Part shown: piece by piece, positions 36,712 through 45,473 of the stretch
How positions within the stretch are numbered: the stretch's first letter is position 1
Layout of the letters: each line of letters opens with the position of its first letter
NCBI RefSeq assembly: GCF_024112395.2
Contig: NZ_CP078013.2
Coordinates: 6,232,501 to 6,296,500 of the forward strand
Origin: Pseudomonas pergaminensis
Lineage (GTDB): Bacteria; Pseudomonadota; Gammaproteobacteria; Pseudomonadales; Pseudomonadaceae
DNA: 64,000 nucleotides
Direction of reading: 5' to 3'
Program-made: the position numbers and the translations under genes
Notes under the pieces: generated by a model
Told to the model about the DNA's origin: nothing
Databases searched by the model: none
The model's input: only the letters and a program-made list of their open reading frames with translations

Positions 36712-37190
36712 AGGTTTTTTAGCGCCTGGGCGGCTTCGGGCAATTCCAGCTCACTGAACACCAACACGCCATGCTGCCTCAGCAACGCCGTCGTGACGCC
36801 CTCGCCCGTTACCTTGGTGCCGCTGAACGTGCCGTCGTAGGTCTGCAGGCTTCCGCAGGACGGGCTATTGGCCTTGAGCACGGCGATGCGGATGTTGTGG
36901 CGCTGCACCAGCGCCAAAGCCTGACGAGCGCCGTCGAGGAAAGCCTCGCTGAAATCTTCGCCTTCGGCGGTCAGCACTTGGGCACGGCCCTCCCACACAT
37001 CCACGCCTTGCCCGCCTGGGATCTCGGCGGCAGGTCGTGGGGTTGGCAAACCACCCGACACTTCCGGGCAGATCGCAACCACACGCCCCTCGGCCTGCCA
37101 TACGGCCAACTGGTAGAACGGCCCACTGGCCCCGCCGTCGTAACGCACCTTGTGCCCGAGCAGGCAGCGGCTGATCAGAATCTTTTGCAT
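36708..37190 (-). CDS. DUF523 family protein
   Basis: A 160-aa cytosolic protein with the family's cysteine motifs: ISRCLLGHKVRYDGG, VAICPEVSGGLPTPRPAAEI and KANSPSCGSLQTYDG. The three cysteines suggest a metal or iron-sulfur site, but no activity is established. Its ATG is only 2 bp from the stop of the 2OG oxygenase gene, so the two form an operon. Confidence 0.87.
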   Translation of the reverse strand: MQKILISRCLLGHKVRYDGGASGPFYQLAVWQAEGRVVAICPEVSGGLPTPRPAAEIPGGQGVDVWEGRAQVLTAEGEDFSEAFLDGARQALALVQRHNIRIAVLKANSPSCGSLQTYDGTFSGTKVTGEGVTTALLRQHGVLVFSELELPEAAQALKNL

Positions 37191-37192
37191 AC

Positions 37193-37816
37193 TTAAAACG
37201 GCTCGTTACCCCGCCGGCGAAACCAACCGGTGAGGGACAGGCGTTCGCGCGTGGCGGGCAGGACTTCGTGGGGCACTTCGCCCGACAGGAACACCACCAG
37301 GCAACCGCCGGTGGGCACCACATCGTATTCGACGCCGTCCTTGAGGTACATGCGCAACTGGCCGCCCTGCTCGGGGAGCCAGGCGTCATTCAAGTAGATC
37401 ACCGCCGAGACCATGCGGCGGTCGTCGTCGCGGAAACGGTCCAGGTGCTTGAGGTAGAACGCCCCCGGCGGGTACATCGCAAAGTGGCTTTCGAAGTCTT
37501 CCAGGCCCAGGAACAGGCTGCGGTTCATCGCCAGGCGCAGGCTGTCCATCAACGCCATATAGGTGTCGCAGACCGCCGCATCGCCCTCTTCCAGCCACTG
37601 GATATGGTCACCGCGAATGCCTTCACGGATCTCCTGGGTCGGGCCACGCCCCACCGCCGCCGGAGCCAATTCACCCTCGGCTGCACGTTTACGGCACTCA
37701 GCCGCCAGTTCCAGGGTCAGAGCCTGGGGCAGGAAGCCGTCCTGCCGGGACCAGCCCTTTTCGGCCAGGTCGTCGACAATACGTTGCAGCAAGGGGTGAT
37801 CGAGGGGTATTTGCAT
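37193..37816 (-). CDS. 2OG-Fe(II) oxygenase (prolyl-4-hydroxylase-like)
   Basis: About 207 aa with the double-stranded beta-helix iron site: FYLKHLDRFRDDDRRMVSAV carries the HxD pair, and the distal histidine is in LSGEVPHEVLPATRERLSLT with the 2OG-binding arginine following. It resembles bacterial prolyl hydroxylases. The start is uncertain among three in-frame ATGs (37816, 37825, 37834), none with a strong ribosome site. It is followed by the DUF523 gene after 2 bp. Confidence 0.85.
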   Translation of the reverse strand: MQIPLDHPLLQRIVDDLAEKGWSRQDGFLPQALTLELAAECRKRAAEGELAPAAVGRGPTQEIREGIRGDHIQWLEEGDAAVCDTYMALMDSLRLAMNRSLFLGLEDFESHFAMYPPGAFYLKHLDRFRDDDRRMVSAVIYLNDAWLPEQGGQLRMYLKDGVEYDVVPTGGCLVVFLSGEVPHEVLPATRERLSLTGWFRRRGNEPF

Positions 37817-37956
37817 GGCGCGCATAGTATCCATACGCCTGTGAATCCGACAGAGCCGCCGAGCGTCTGAATACACTTTAGTCAGGTGACCGATAGGACT
37901 TCTCGACAAATCCTACGCCCGACACGGACAATAGTGGCCGACTGACAGGAGTCCAT

Positions 37957-38709
37957 ATGCGTCGTTTGTTTTTTTCCTTGCTGATGTTCTGCGTTTTGCC
38001 CGCCTGGGCAGACGGCCATGACCAGTTGTACAAGGTCGCCGGCTGGGCCGAACAACGTGCGCATTTCAATGACGCCCTCAGTGCCGCCCAGCAACGCTAC
38101 CGCAACAGCCTGCCGCCAGCGGTGTACCAGGCGCTGGTGGACAACAGCAATAAACGTTTCGCTGCCCAGGCCATGGACCAGCGCGCCGAAGCGCAATTGC
38201 GCAAGAACCTCGCAGACCCCAAGCCTGCCCTGGCGTTTTTCCAATCCCCCCTGGGCCGTAAGATTGTCGCCGCCGAGCTGCTCGCCACGCGCCGCGACCA
38301 ACTGGCGAAGAACGCCCAGGGCCTGCCGAAGATCGAAGCCGATGCCACCCGCAGCCTGATCATCGGCCACCTGGCCCAAGCGCTGCCTGCGCGTGAGGCC
38401 GGCGCAGAAGTCAGCCTGGCGATTGCTGGCGTGGCGGCAGACAGCTTGAGCCAGATGATCCCCGGCCTGTTGGGCGGCGGTCAGGCCCAGGGCTTGTTGA
38501 ATGGCCAGCGCGAGCGCCTGATGCAACAGATCGATAAGGACCTGAACAACACGCTGCTGTACGTCTATCGGGATTTGTCCGACCCGGAACTGGAAGAGTT
38601 CGCTACGTTTGCTGAGTCGCCGGAGGGTAAGGCGTATTACCAGGCGGCCCTTGCAGCCATCCGCGCCGGCCTGGCAGTCGGCCAAAGCACCTCAAGCCTT
38701 ACGCAGTAA
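37957..38709 (+). CDS. DUF2059 family exported protein
   Basis: A 250-aa protein with a short signal peptide (LFFSLLMFCVLPAWA). It is largely helical, with the family's C-terminal region YVYRDLSDPELEEFATFAES and PEGKAYYQAALAAI. No catalytic motif is seen. Function unknown. It is divergent from the 2OG oxygenase and followed by a REPIN. Confidence 0.82.
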   Translation: MRRLFFSLLMFCVLPAWADGHDQLYKVAGWAEQRAHFNDALSAAQQRYRNSLPPAVYQALVDNSNKRFAAQAMDQRAEAQLRKNLADPKPALAFFQSPLGRKIVAAELLATRRDQLAKNAQGLPKIEADATRSLIIGHLAQALPAREAGAEVSLAIAGVAADSLSQMIPGLLGGGQAQGLLNGQRERLMQQIDKDLNNTLLYVYRDLSDPELEEFATFAESPEGKAYYQAALAAIRAGLAVGQSTSSLTQ

Positions 38710-38713
38710 AAAA

Positions 38714-38802
38714 TGTGGGAGGGGGCTTGCCCCCGATGGCGATTTGTCAGACATCTATTGTTTGCTGAACCACCGCTGTCGGGGGCAAGCCCCCTCCCAC
38801 AT
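38714..38802. repeat. REPIN-type inverted repeat (GGGGGC arms)
   Basis: TGTGGGAGGGGGCTTGCCCC faces GGGGCAAGCCCCCTCCCACA, an exact arm pair about 45 bp apart. It lies between the convergent DUF2059 and hydrolase genes. Confidence 0.92.
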
Positions 38803-38812
38803 TTGGATTGTG

Positions 38813-39736
38813 TTACCGCAGGTGGTCAGTGAGATACCGGAAGTACTGCTCACGAATCTCCGGAATCTCATTGGCCAGGTGATGCCTGCCACGCGGCAAC
38901 ATCAACACCTCGGGCTGGTCGAACTTGCCGCGCAACACCTGCAGGTTGTGCTGCCAGTCCACCGTCATGTCTTCCTCACCTTGAACGATCAGCGGCCGCC
39001 GGGCACTGCGCGGTGCAGCTTCGATGCGTTTGATCCAGCGCGCCAAGGCACCGACCCAGGCGGTCGGCAGTTGGCGCGGCTGCAGCGGGTCGGCTTCCAG
39101 GAACGGCTTGAACGCCGGATCGTGGGTGTTCTCGCTGAATCGCCGCGCAATGCCTTTGACGAACGGGCGCAACAGGTAATAGCTGACTTGCGACCAGCCC
39201 CAGGCCCGTGGCCGCACCAGGGGTGACAACAGGAAAGTCTTGCCTTGGGCCGGGCTGTCGGCGCCATGGTTGAGCAGGTGATCCACCACCACCGCGCCGC
39301 CGGTGCTTTGCCCGAACAGGTGCCAGGGTTGCGGCAGTTGCAGCGCTTGCGCCTGGGTGAACAGCGCATTCACCACCTGTTGATACACCGCAAAATCATC
39401 GATGCTGGCACGTACGCCACTGGACAGGCCGTGCCCCGGTAAATCGCAGGCTATCACCACGAAGCCCTGCTCCAGCGCCCACTTCACCACATGGCGGTAC
39501 AGCCCCATGTGGTCGTAGAAGCCGTGAAACATGAACATCGTCGCCACCGGCGTGGTCGGCCACCACACCTGCGCCACCACCTCAAAACCTTCCACCTCGA
39601 AACGCCCCAGACGGCTTACGGCCTGGTCCAGACCGTAAAAACGCTGGTAGACCCGAGCCTCGGCGCTGAGCGGTTGCGCATCCACCAGGGGTCGCAGGCT
39701 TTCGCGCAGATGATCGGGGTCAAAGGTGACAGGCAT
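38813..39736 (-). CDS. alpha/beta hydrolase (lysophospholipase/monoacylglycerol lipase-like)
   Basis: A 307-aa cytosolic hydrolase. The oxyanion region is MFMFHGFYDHMGLYRHVV, the nucleophile elbow FGQSTGGAVVVDHLL, and the acid and histidine lie near QGEEDMTVDWQHN and LPRGRHHLANE. It resembles the serine aminopeptidase S33/Hydrolase_4 group. Substrate unknown. The start is MPVTFDPDHL at 39736; the open frame runs 22 codons further but without support. Confidence 0.85.
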   Translation of the reverse strand: MPVTFDPDHLRESLRPLVDAQPLSAEARVYQRFYGLDQAVSRLGRFEVEGFEVVAQVWWPTTPVATMFMFHGFYDHMGLYRHVVKWALEQGFVVIACDLPGHGLSSGVRASIDDFAVYQQVVNALFTQAQALQLPQPWHLFGQSTGGAVVVDHLLNHGADSPAQGKTFLLSPLVRPRAWGWSQVSYYLLRPFVKGIARRFSENTHDPAFKPFLEADPLQPRQLPTAWVGALARWIKRIEAAPRSARRPLIVQGEEDMTVDWQHNLQVLRGKFDQPEVLMLPRGRHHLANEIPEIREQYFRYLTDHLR

Positions 39737-39835
39737 AAAGGGTTCCAGACTGACGGCAAAGATGAATATCGAGCTGCGATATTCATCTGTCAGGACAAGC
39801 ATGGCAAGCTACGCGACCTTCGAGGATACATCTGA

Positions 39836-40411
39836 ATGCGACAGCCCTACCGCACCGCCCTGTTCGCCAGCCTGATCCTGGTTATCTGCGCCGGCGTGCT
39901 GTGGGCGGCGTATGACTGGTTCCAGGGCCGCTACCTGCGCGCCTTCAGCGAACACACGGCGGTGTTTTCCGGTGACCCACTCACACTGCCTGCCTACCTC
40001 GCCGGCCCCGGCCCGATCCGCCTGGTGCACTTCTGGGACCCGGCCTGCCCCTGCAACGTCGGCAACCAGCAGCACCTGGGTGAATTGATCGAGCAATATG
40101 CCCCCCAGGGCGTCGAGTTCTATGCCCTGCAAAAGCCCGGCAGCCACAGCCAACTGCCCGACAACCTGCGCACGATGAAAACACTCACCGCCCTGCCCGG
40201 CGCCGACCAAGTGCCGGCCAGCCCGGCCGTGGGGATCTGGGATCGCAGCGGCAAGCTTGCGTATTTCGGGCCCTACAGCGAGGGCCTCACGTGCAACTCC
40301 AGTAACAGTTTTATCGAGCCGATCTTGAAAGCCGTTGAAGCAGGACGCGAGGTGAATGCCACGCACACCCTGGCGGTGGGCTGCTATTGTTCGTGGCCAA
40401 AAGGCTCGTAA
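39836..40411 (+). CDS. membrane-anchored thioredoxin-like protein (DUF6436)
   Basis: A 191-aa protein with one N-terminal anchor (LFASLILVICAGVLWAA) and a thioredoxin-like fold: IRLVHFWDPACPCNVGNQQH carries a C-P-C pair in place of CxxC, and further cysteines lie in EGLTCNSSNSF and AVGCYCSWPKG. The cysteine arrangement suggests a redox or metal role outside the cytoplasm. The ATG is 99 bp from the divergent hydrolase start, and the acylase gene follows after 31 bp. Confidence 0.8.
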   Translation: MRQPYRTALFASLILVICAGVLWAAYDWFQGRYLRAFSEHTAVFSGDPLTLPAYLAGPGPIRLVHFWDPACPCNVGNQQHLGELIEQYAPQGVEFYALQKPGSHSQLPDNLRTMKTLTALPGADQVPASPAVGIWDRSGKLAYFGPYSEGLTCNSSNSFIEPILKAVEAGREVNATHTLAVGCYCSWPKGS

Positions 40412-40442
40412 CTCGCCGCCCCACTCTTGGTAAGGAATGTTC

Positions 40443-42797
40443 ATGAAGCGCGTCTTGCAGGTTCTCGCGGTTCTGGTGGTACTGGTCGCCCTTGGCGCCG
40501 GCGCGTACGTCTACAGCAAGCAACCCACCCGCCAGGGCACGGTGACCCTGGCCAACCTGCAAGGCTCGGTCACGGTGCGCTACGACGACCGGGGCGTGCC
40601 GCACATTCGTGCCGAGAACGAAACCGACCTGTACCGCGCCCTGGGCTATGTGCACGCCCAGGACCGCCTGTTCCAGATGGAGATCATGCGGCGCCTGGCC
40701 CGTGGCGAGCTGGCCGAGGTGCTCGGCCCCAAGGTGCTGGAGACCGACAAGCTGTTCCGCAGCCTGCGCATTCGCGACCGCGCGGCCACCTATGTGGCGC
40801 AGCTGGACCCTGAGTCGGCGCACTGGAAGGCCCTGCAGGCCTATCTGGACGGGATCAACCAGTATCAGGACAGCCACGCCCGCCCGATGGAGTTCGACGT
40901 GCTGGGCATCCCCAAGCGGCCGTTCACCGCCGAAGACACCATCAGTGTCGCCGGGTACATGGCCTACAGCTTTGCCGCCGCGTTTCGTACCGAGCCTTTG
41001 CTGACCTACGTACGCGACCAGTTGGGCAGCGACTACCTGAAAGTCTTCGACCTCGACTGGCAACCCAAGGGCGCCCTCAACCTGGCTGCCAGCGATTGGC
41101 AGACCCTCGGCGCCATTGCCTCGCTGAGCGAGCAGGCCCTGGCCGACAACGGCCTGCCACAGTTCGAAGGCAGCAACGCCTGGGCCATCAGCGGCAACCG
41201 CACCAAGAGCGGAAAACCGTTGCTGGCCGGTGACCCGCATATCCGTTTCTCGGTGCCGTCGGTATGGTACGAGGCGCAGCTGTCGGCGCCGGGGTTTGAG
41301 CTGTACGGCTACCACAATGCGCTGGTGCCGGTGGCGTTCCTGGGGCACAACCTGGACTTCGGCTGGAGCCTGACCATGTTCCAGAACGATGACCTCGACC
41401 TCATCGCCGAGAAGGTCAACCCGGACAACCCCAACCAGGTCTGGTACCACGACCAGTGGGTCGACATGACCAGCACCGAGCAACAGATTGCGGTGAAGGG
41501 CCAGGCACCGGTGACATTGACCCTGCGCCAATCCCCCCACGGCCCGATCATCAATGACGTGCTGGGCGAAAACGCCGGCAAGACGCCGATTGCCATGTGG
41601 TGGGCGTTCCTCGACACCCAGAACCCGATCCTCGAAGGCTTCTACCAGCTCAACCGCGCCGACACCCTGGTCAAGGCGCGCGCAGCGGCAGCCAAAGTGT
41701 CTGCGCCTGGGTTGAACATCGTGTGGGCAAATGCCAAGGGTGATATCGGCTGGTGGGCGGCGGCGCAGTTACCGATCCGTCCGGCTGGGGTCAACGCCGG
41801 GTTTATCCTCGACGGCAGCAGCGCCCAGGCCGACAAGCTGGGCTTCTACCCCTTCAGCGCCAACCCGCAGGAAGAGAACCCGGCGCGCGGTTACGTGGTG
41901 TCGGCCAATGCCCAACCGGCCTCGCCTACCGGCATGGAGATCCCCGGTTATTACAACCTGGCCGACCGTGGCCAGCAGCTCAACGCGCAACTGAGCGACA
42001 AGAGCGTGAAGTGGGACGTGAACAACAGCCAGGCCTTGCAGCTGGGCACCACCACCGCTTTCGGCCCGCGCCTGCTGGCGCCGCTGTTGCCGGTGCTGCG
42101 TGAGGGGGTCAAGGACCCGGCCCAATTGAAACTGGTGGAGCAGCTTGCAAGCTGGAAGGGTGACTACCCGCTGGACTCCACCAGCGCCACGCTGTTCAAC
42201 CAATTCCTGTTCAACCTGGCCGATGCCGCCTTCCATCCGAAGCTGGGCGACGGCATGTTCAAGACCCTGCTCAGCACCCGCGTGATCGACGCCGCGCTGC
42301 CACGCCTGGCCGCCGCGCCGGATTCGCCGTGGTGGGACGGCAAGCGTTCGCAAACCGTCAAGCTTGCCTGGGACAACAGCCTCGCGCACCTCAAGGCCAC
42401 CTTCGGTGATGACCCGAGCCAATGGCAGTGGGGCAAGGCCCACCCCCTGACCCACGGCCACCCCCTAGGCTCGCAGAAGCCGTTGGACCTGATCGTCAAC
42501 GTCGGTCCGTTCCCGGCACCCGGCACCCACGAAGTGCCGAACAACCAGTCCGCCAACATCGGCCCGGCACCGTGGCCCGTCACCTACGGGCCTTCTACCC
42601 GCCGCCTGATCGACTTCGCCGACGTGGCCCACGCCCTGACCATCAACCCGGTCGGGCAAAGTGGCGTGCCGTTCGACAAGCACTATGGCGACCAGGCAGA
42701 GACCTACATCGAAGGCGGCTATGAGCAGGCGCATTTCAGCGATGAGGAAGTGACGGCGAATACGCGCGGCACACTGAAACTGCTACCCGCCAGATGA
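40443..42797 (+). CDS. hacB: penicillin-acylase-family N-acyl-homoserine lactone acylase (HacB-like)
   Basis: Ntn-hydrolase precursor of 784 aa with a signal/anchor segment (VLAVLVVLVALGAGAYVY). The alpha chain (IRAENETDLYRALGYVHAQD) ends at the predicted self-cleavage site before Ser244 in EGSNAWAISGNRTKSG; the beta chain then begins with GKPLLAGDPH. A late NNQSANIGPAPWP motif fits the family. The neighbourhood corresponds to P. aeruginosa PA0305 (HacB), an AHL acylase. The second ATG (40443) has TAAGGA at the right distance. Substrate range is inferred. Confidence 0.85.
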   Translation: MKRVLQVLAVLVVLVALGAGAYVYSKQPTRQGTVTLANLQGSVTVRYDDRGVPHIRAENETDLYRALGYVHAQDRLFQMEIMRRLARGELAEVLGPKVLETDKLFRSLRIRDRAATYVAQLDPESAHWKALQAYLDGINQYQDSHARPMEFDVLGIPKRPFTAEDTISVAGYMAYSFAAAFRTEPLLTYVRDQLGSDYLKVFDLDWQPKGALNLAASDWQTLGAIASLSEQALADNGLPQFEGSNAWAISGNRTKSGKPLLAGDPHIRFSVPSVWYEAQLSAPGFELYGYHNALVPVAFLGHNLDFGWSLTMFQNDDLDLIAEKVNPDNPNQVWYHDQWVDMTSTEQQIAVKGQAPVTLTLRQSPHGPIINDVLGENAGKTPIAMWWAFLDTQNPILEGFYQLNRADTLVKARAAAAKVSAPGLNIVWANAKGDIGWWAAAQLPIRPAGVNAGFILDGSSAQADKLGFYPFSANPQEENPARGYVVSANAQPASPTGMEIPGYYNLADRGQQLNAQLSDKSVKWDVNNSQALQLGTTTAFGPRLLAPLLPVLREGVKDPAQLKLVEQLASWKGDYPLDSTSATLFNQFLFNLADAAFHPKLGDGMFKTLLSTRVIDAALPRLAAAPDSPWWDGKRSQTVKLAWDNSLAHLKATFGDDPSQWQWGKAHPLTHGHPLGSQKPLDLIVNVGPFPAPGTHEVPNNQSANIGPAPWPVTYGPSTRRLIDFADVAHALTINPVGQSGVPFDKHYGDQAETYIEGGYEQAHFSDEEVTANTRGTLKLLPAR

Positions 42798-42819
42798 GCG
42801 CCTGGAACTCGGTCAAACT

Positions 42820-42907
42820 GCGGGAGCGGGCTTGCTCGCGAATGCGGAGTGTCAGTCAATATACCCGCCACTGAACCACCGTATTCGCGAGCAAGCCCGC
42901 TCCCACA
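42820..42907. repeat. REPIN-type inverted repeat (GAGCGGGC arms)
   Basis: GCGGGAGCGGGCTTGCTCGC faces TCGCGAGCAAGCCCGCTCCC, about 45 bp apart. It lies between convergent hacB and the AraC regulator gene. Confidence 0.92.
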
Positions 42908-42927
42908 TTGGATATACGCTACAGCGG

Positions 42928-43830
42928 CTACCGTGCCCGCACCCGGCCCGGCGCCTCCCCATAGGTTTCCTTGAATTTCTTGCTGAACGCCGCCTGGGAC
43001 TGGTAACCCACCTGGGCGGCGATATCCAACAGGCTCAGGCGTGACTGGCGCAGCAGGTTGAATGCCAACTCCATGCGCAACTGGGTCAGTAACACCCAGG
43101 GCGATACGCCCGCCACTTTTACAAACGCGCGCATGAACGTAGCGCGCGACATCGTCGCGGCGGTGGCCAGGCTGTCGATGGTCCAGTCGTGCCCGGGATC
43201 GGCGAGCATCGCCTGCCAGGCCTGGCTCAGGCGCTTGTCGGCGAGCAGCGCGAAGGTGCCGGCAACTGGCGCCTGGCGGTTCAGCCAGGCACGCAGGATC
43301 AGGGTGAACAGCGCTGAAGAGAGTGCATCGATGAACGAACGTGCGCCGATTTGTTCGCCGTCCGCTTCGCTGCGCAGCAACGCAATCAACGCAGCCAATT
43401 GACCATCGGCCTGCCATTCGCGGCTGGATACCACCAGGTACTCCGGCAACGCACCGAACAACAGCGATTGGCGGTTGTAGTGAAAGCTGCCGCAGAGCAT
43501 GTCCACATCCGGCTGGTCACCGCCCAGGCGGTGCACCTTGAGTACGCCGCCTTCGATCACCCGAGGCTGCATCGGCCTGATCCTCGCGCCCTGGCTGCGC
43601 AGCAAGTGCGTGGCGCCACCAGGCATCAGCAGGATGTCACCCTCCTCCAGCGTCACCTGTTGCCCGCCCGACAATTGCGCGCGGCAGATACCACTGAGCA
43701 CGATGTGATACGGCGCCACACCGAGATTCTCGGGCGCATGCTCCAGCGCCCAGTCGCCCTGGAACTGGCAACGCAAATCCAGGCTGCCGCGCAGGTTGGC
43801 CAGCGCGATAAGGGTGTCGATCGAATTCAT
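42928..43830 (-). CDS. AraC-family regulator with N-terminal cupin domain
   Basis: A 300-aa regulator. The N-terminal cupin_6 region includes APYHIVLSGICRAQLSGGQ and LEEGDILLMPGGATHLL. The C-terminal double helix-turn-helix is IDSLATAATMSRATFMRAFV and SLLDIAAQVGYQSQAAFSKK. It is divergent from the carboxymuconolactone-decarboxylase-like gene with 99 bp between, so control of that gene is likely. Confidence 0.87.
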   Translation of the reverse strand: MNSIDTLIALANLRGSLDLRCQFQGDWALEHAPENLGVAPYHIVLSGICRAQLSGGQQVTLEEGDILLMPGGATHLLRSQGARIRPMQPRVIEGGVLKVHRLGGDQPDVDMLCGSFHYNRQSLLFGALPEYLVVSSREWQADGQLAALIALLRSEADGEQIGARSFIDALSSALFTLILRAWLNRQAPVAGTFALLADKRLSQAWQAMLADPGHDWTIDSLATAATMSRATFMRAFVKVAGVSPWVLLTQLRMELAFNLLRQSRLSLLDIAAQVGYQSQAAFSKKFKETYGEAPGRVRAR

Positions 43831-43929
43831 TTACGAGCATCGGTCAAAAAGATGAGCGGATTGAACAATAACGCCAACTTCAAACAGAACAGACTGGCTT
43901 CACACCCAACCTGTTGAGGAGTAACCGCA

Positions 43930-44283
43930 ATGTTCAATAACTGGTCCGACTTGCTGCCTACCGTGAAGAAAGCTTTTGGCGCGCTGGGCAAGAGCAACCC
44001 GAAGATGGTCAAAGCCTACATGGCGCTGGGCGAGGCTGCCGAGGAAAACAACGTACTCGACGCCAAGACCCGTGAGCTGATTTCCATCGCCGTGGCCATC
44101 ACCACCCGCTGCGACGGTTGCATCGGCGTGCATGCTGACGCCGCAATCAAGGCCGGCGCGACCCGCGAAGAGGTTGCCGCCACATTGGCCACCGCGATTT
44201 CGCTGAATGCCGGCGCGGCATACATCTACTCGCTGCGCGCGCTGGAAGCCTACGACACGCTCAAACCGGCGCCGCAAAGTTAA
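43930..44283 (+). CDS. carboxymuconolactone decarboxylase/AhpD-like protein
   Basis: A 117-aa protein of the AhpD-like superfamily. The active-site motif is CDGCIGVHAD (CxxC followed by H), typical of the alkylhydroperoxidase branch, so thiol-based peroxide or aldehyde chemistry is more likely than decarboxylation. LDAKTRELISIAVAIT precedes it. A GAGGAG-like site lies upstream of the ATG. Its end overlaps the end of the convergent GlxA-type gene by 23 bp. Confidence 0.87.
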   Translation: MFNNWSDLLPTVKKAFGALGKSNPKMVKAYMALGEAAEENNVLDAKTRELISIAVAITTRCDGCIGVHADAAIKAGATREEVAATLATAISLNAGAAYIYSLRALEAYDTLKPAPQS

Positions 44284-45226
44284 GCCGGAACTGTTGCGGC
44301 GTCACACCCAGCCGGCGGTTGAACACACTGCGCATGTGCTGGGCGTCGCGAAACCCGCATTGATAGGCCACGGTCTTGAGCGGTGCAGGGCTGCTTTCGA
44401 GCATCACCCGCGCCGCGTCCACCCGCGCCCGCTCGACAAACTCCGCCGGCGTGATCCGCGCCTCACGGGCAAACACCCGGGAGAAATTGCGTGCGCTCAT
44501 ATTGGCCGCCTTGGCCAGGTCGGCAATGGTCAGGTCCCCGGTCAGGTTCGCCAACACGTACAACTGCACCAGCGCCACCGCCGATGTGGGTTCGGCGTGG
44601 GGCGTCAGAAACGGACTGAACTGCGACTGCCCGCCCGAACGCTGGGTGAACACCACCAAGCGCTTGGCCACGCTCAACGCGACTTCCGGGCCGTGGTCCT
44701 GGGCCAGCAGGTACAACGACAGGTCGATACCCGCCGTGACCCCCGCCGAGGTGTAGAGGTTGCCGTCCTGCACGTAGAGGCGGTCGGCCTCGACCTGAGC
44801 GGTGGGGCACAGGCGGGCCAGGTCGGCGGCATCGTTCCAGTGAGTGGTCACGGTTTTCCCATCCAGCAGCCCGGCGCGGGCCAGCATGAAGGCGCCGTTG
44901 CAGATCGAGCCGAAGCGCTGCGCCCGCGCCGTGGCGCCACGCAGCCAATCATCGAACTGAGCGCCAAAGTCCTCGAAGGGTAAGCGCGGGCCGCCGGCTA
45001 CCAGCAGCAGGTCGTAGGCCTGAAGCGCTTCGCTGTAGTGCCGGTGGGCCTGCAATGACAGGCCGTTGGAAGCCGCCATGTTGCCGTGGCTGAAGCCGAC
45101 AACTTCCAATTGGTAATGGTCTTGCGGCGGCAGAAAGCGGTTGGCTTCGCAGAAAACATCCATGGGGCCGGTCACATCCAGTGACTGGACGCCGGGGAAG
45201 ATCAGGATGGCGACGGTTTTGCTCAT
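44261..45226 (-). CDS. GlxA-family regulator (DJ-1/PfpI domain + AraC helix-turn-helix)
   Basis: A 321-aa regulator starting MSKTVAILIFPGVQSLD. The DJ-1-like domain has the cysteine elbow FGSICNGAFMLARAGLLDGK. The C-terminal AraC domain is LTIADLAKAANMSARNFSRV and LKTVAYQCGFRDAQHMRSVF. Such regulators usually answer small metabolites; the ligand is unknown. The ATG at 45226 is preferred over an upstream one. It is convergent with, and overlaps, the AhpD-like gene. Confidence 0.88.
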   Translation of the reverse strand: MSKTVAILIFPGVQSLDVTGPMDVFCEANRFLPPQDHYQLEVVGFSHGNMAASNGLSLQAHRHYSEALQAYDLLLVAGGPRLPFEDFGAQFDDWLRGATARAQRFGSICNGAFMLARAGLLDGKTVTTHWNDAADLARLCPTAQVEADRLYVQDGNLYTSAGVTAGIDLSLYLLAQDHGPEVALSVAKRLVVFTQRSGGQSQFSPFLTPHAEPTSAVALVQLYVLANLTGDLTIADLAKAANMSARNFSRVFAREARITPAEFVERARVDAARVMLESSPAPLKTVAYQCGFRDAQHMRSVFNRRLGVTPQQFRLNFAAPV

Positions 45227-45268
45227 GAGCAGGCACACCTTCTCTAACTGGATAAACACAGAACCCCT

Positions 45269-45354
45269 GTGGGAACTGGCTTGCCTGCGATGCAGACGCC
45301 TCGATCATTCAGGTATACCGAGTCGATGCTATCGCAGGCAAGCCAGCTCCCACA
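45269..45354. repeat. REPIN-type inverted repeat
   Basis: TGTGGGAACTGGCTTGCCTG faces CGCAGGCAAGCCAGCTCCCA with one mismatched pair. The spacer contains ATACCGAGTCGATGC, similar to the spacer of the REPIN at 31.9 kb. It lies in the shared upstream region of the GlxA-type and HD genes. Confidence 0.85.
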
Positions 45355-45473
45355 TTTGACCGAGTACACCTTTGGCACGATGTACAACCACATTGGCCGG
45401 GATTGCTCCCTCGCCGCAATGGCCCCTTCGCTGGCACAAGACCAGACTGGAATCTTTCCAGAGGAGAACGACC

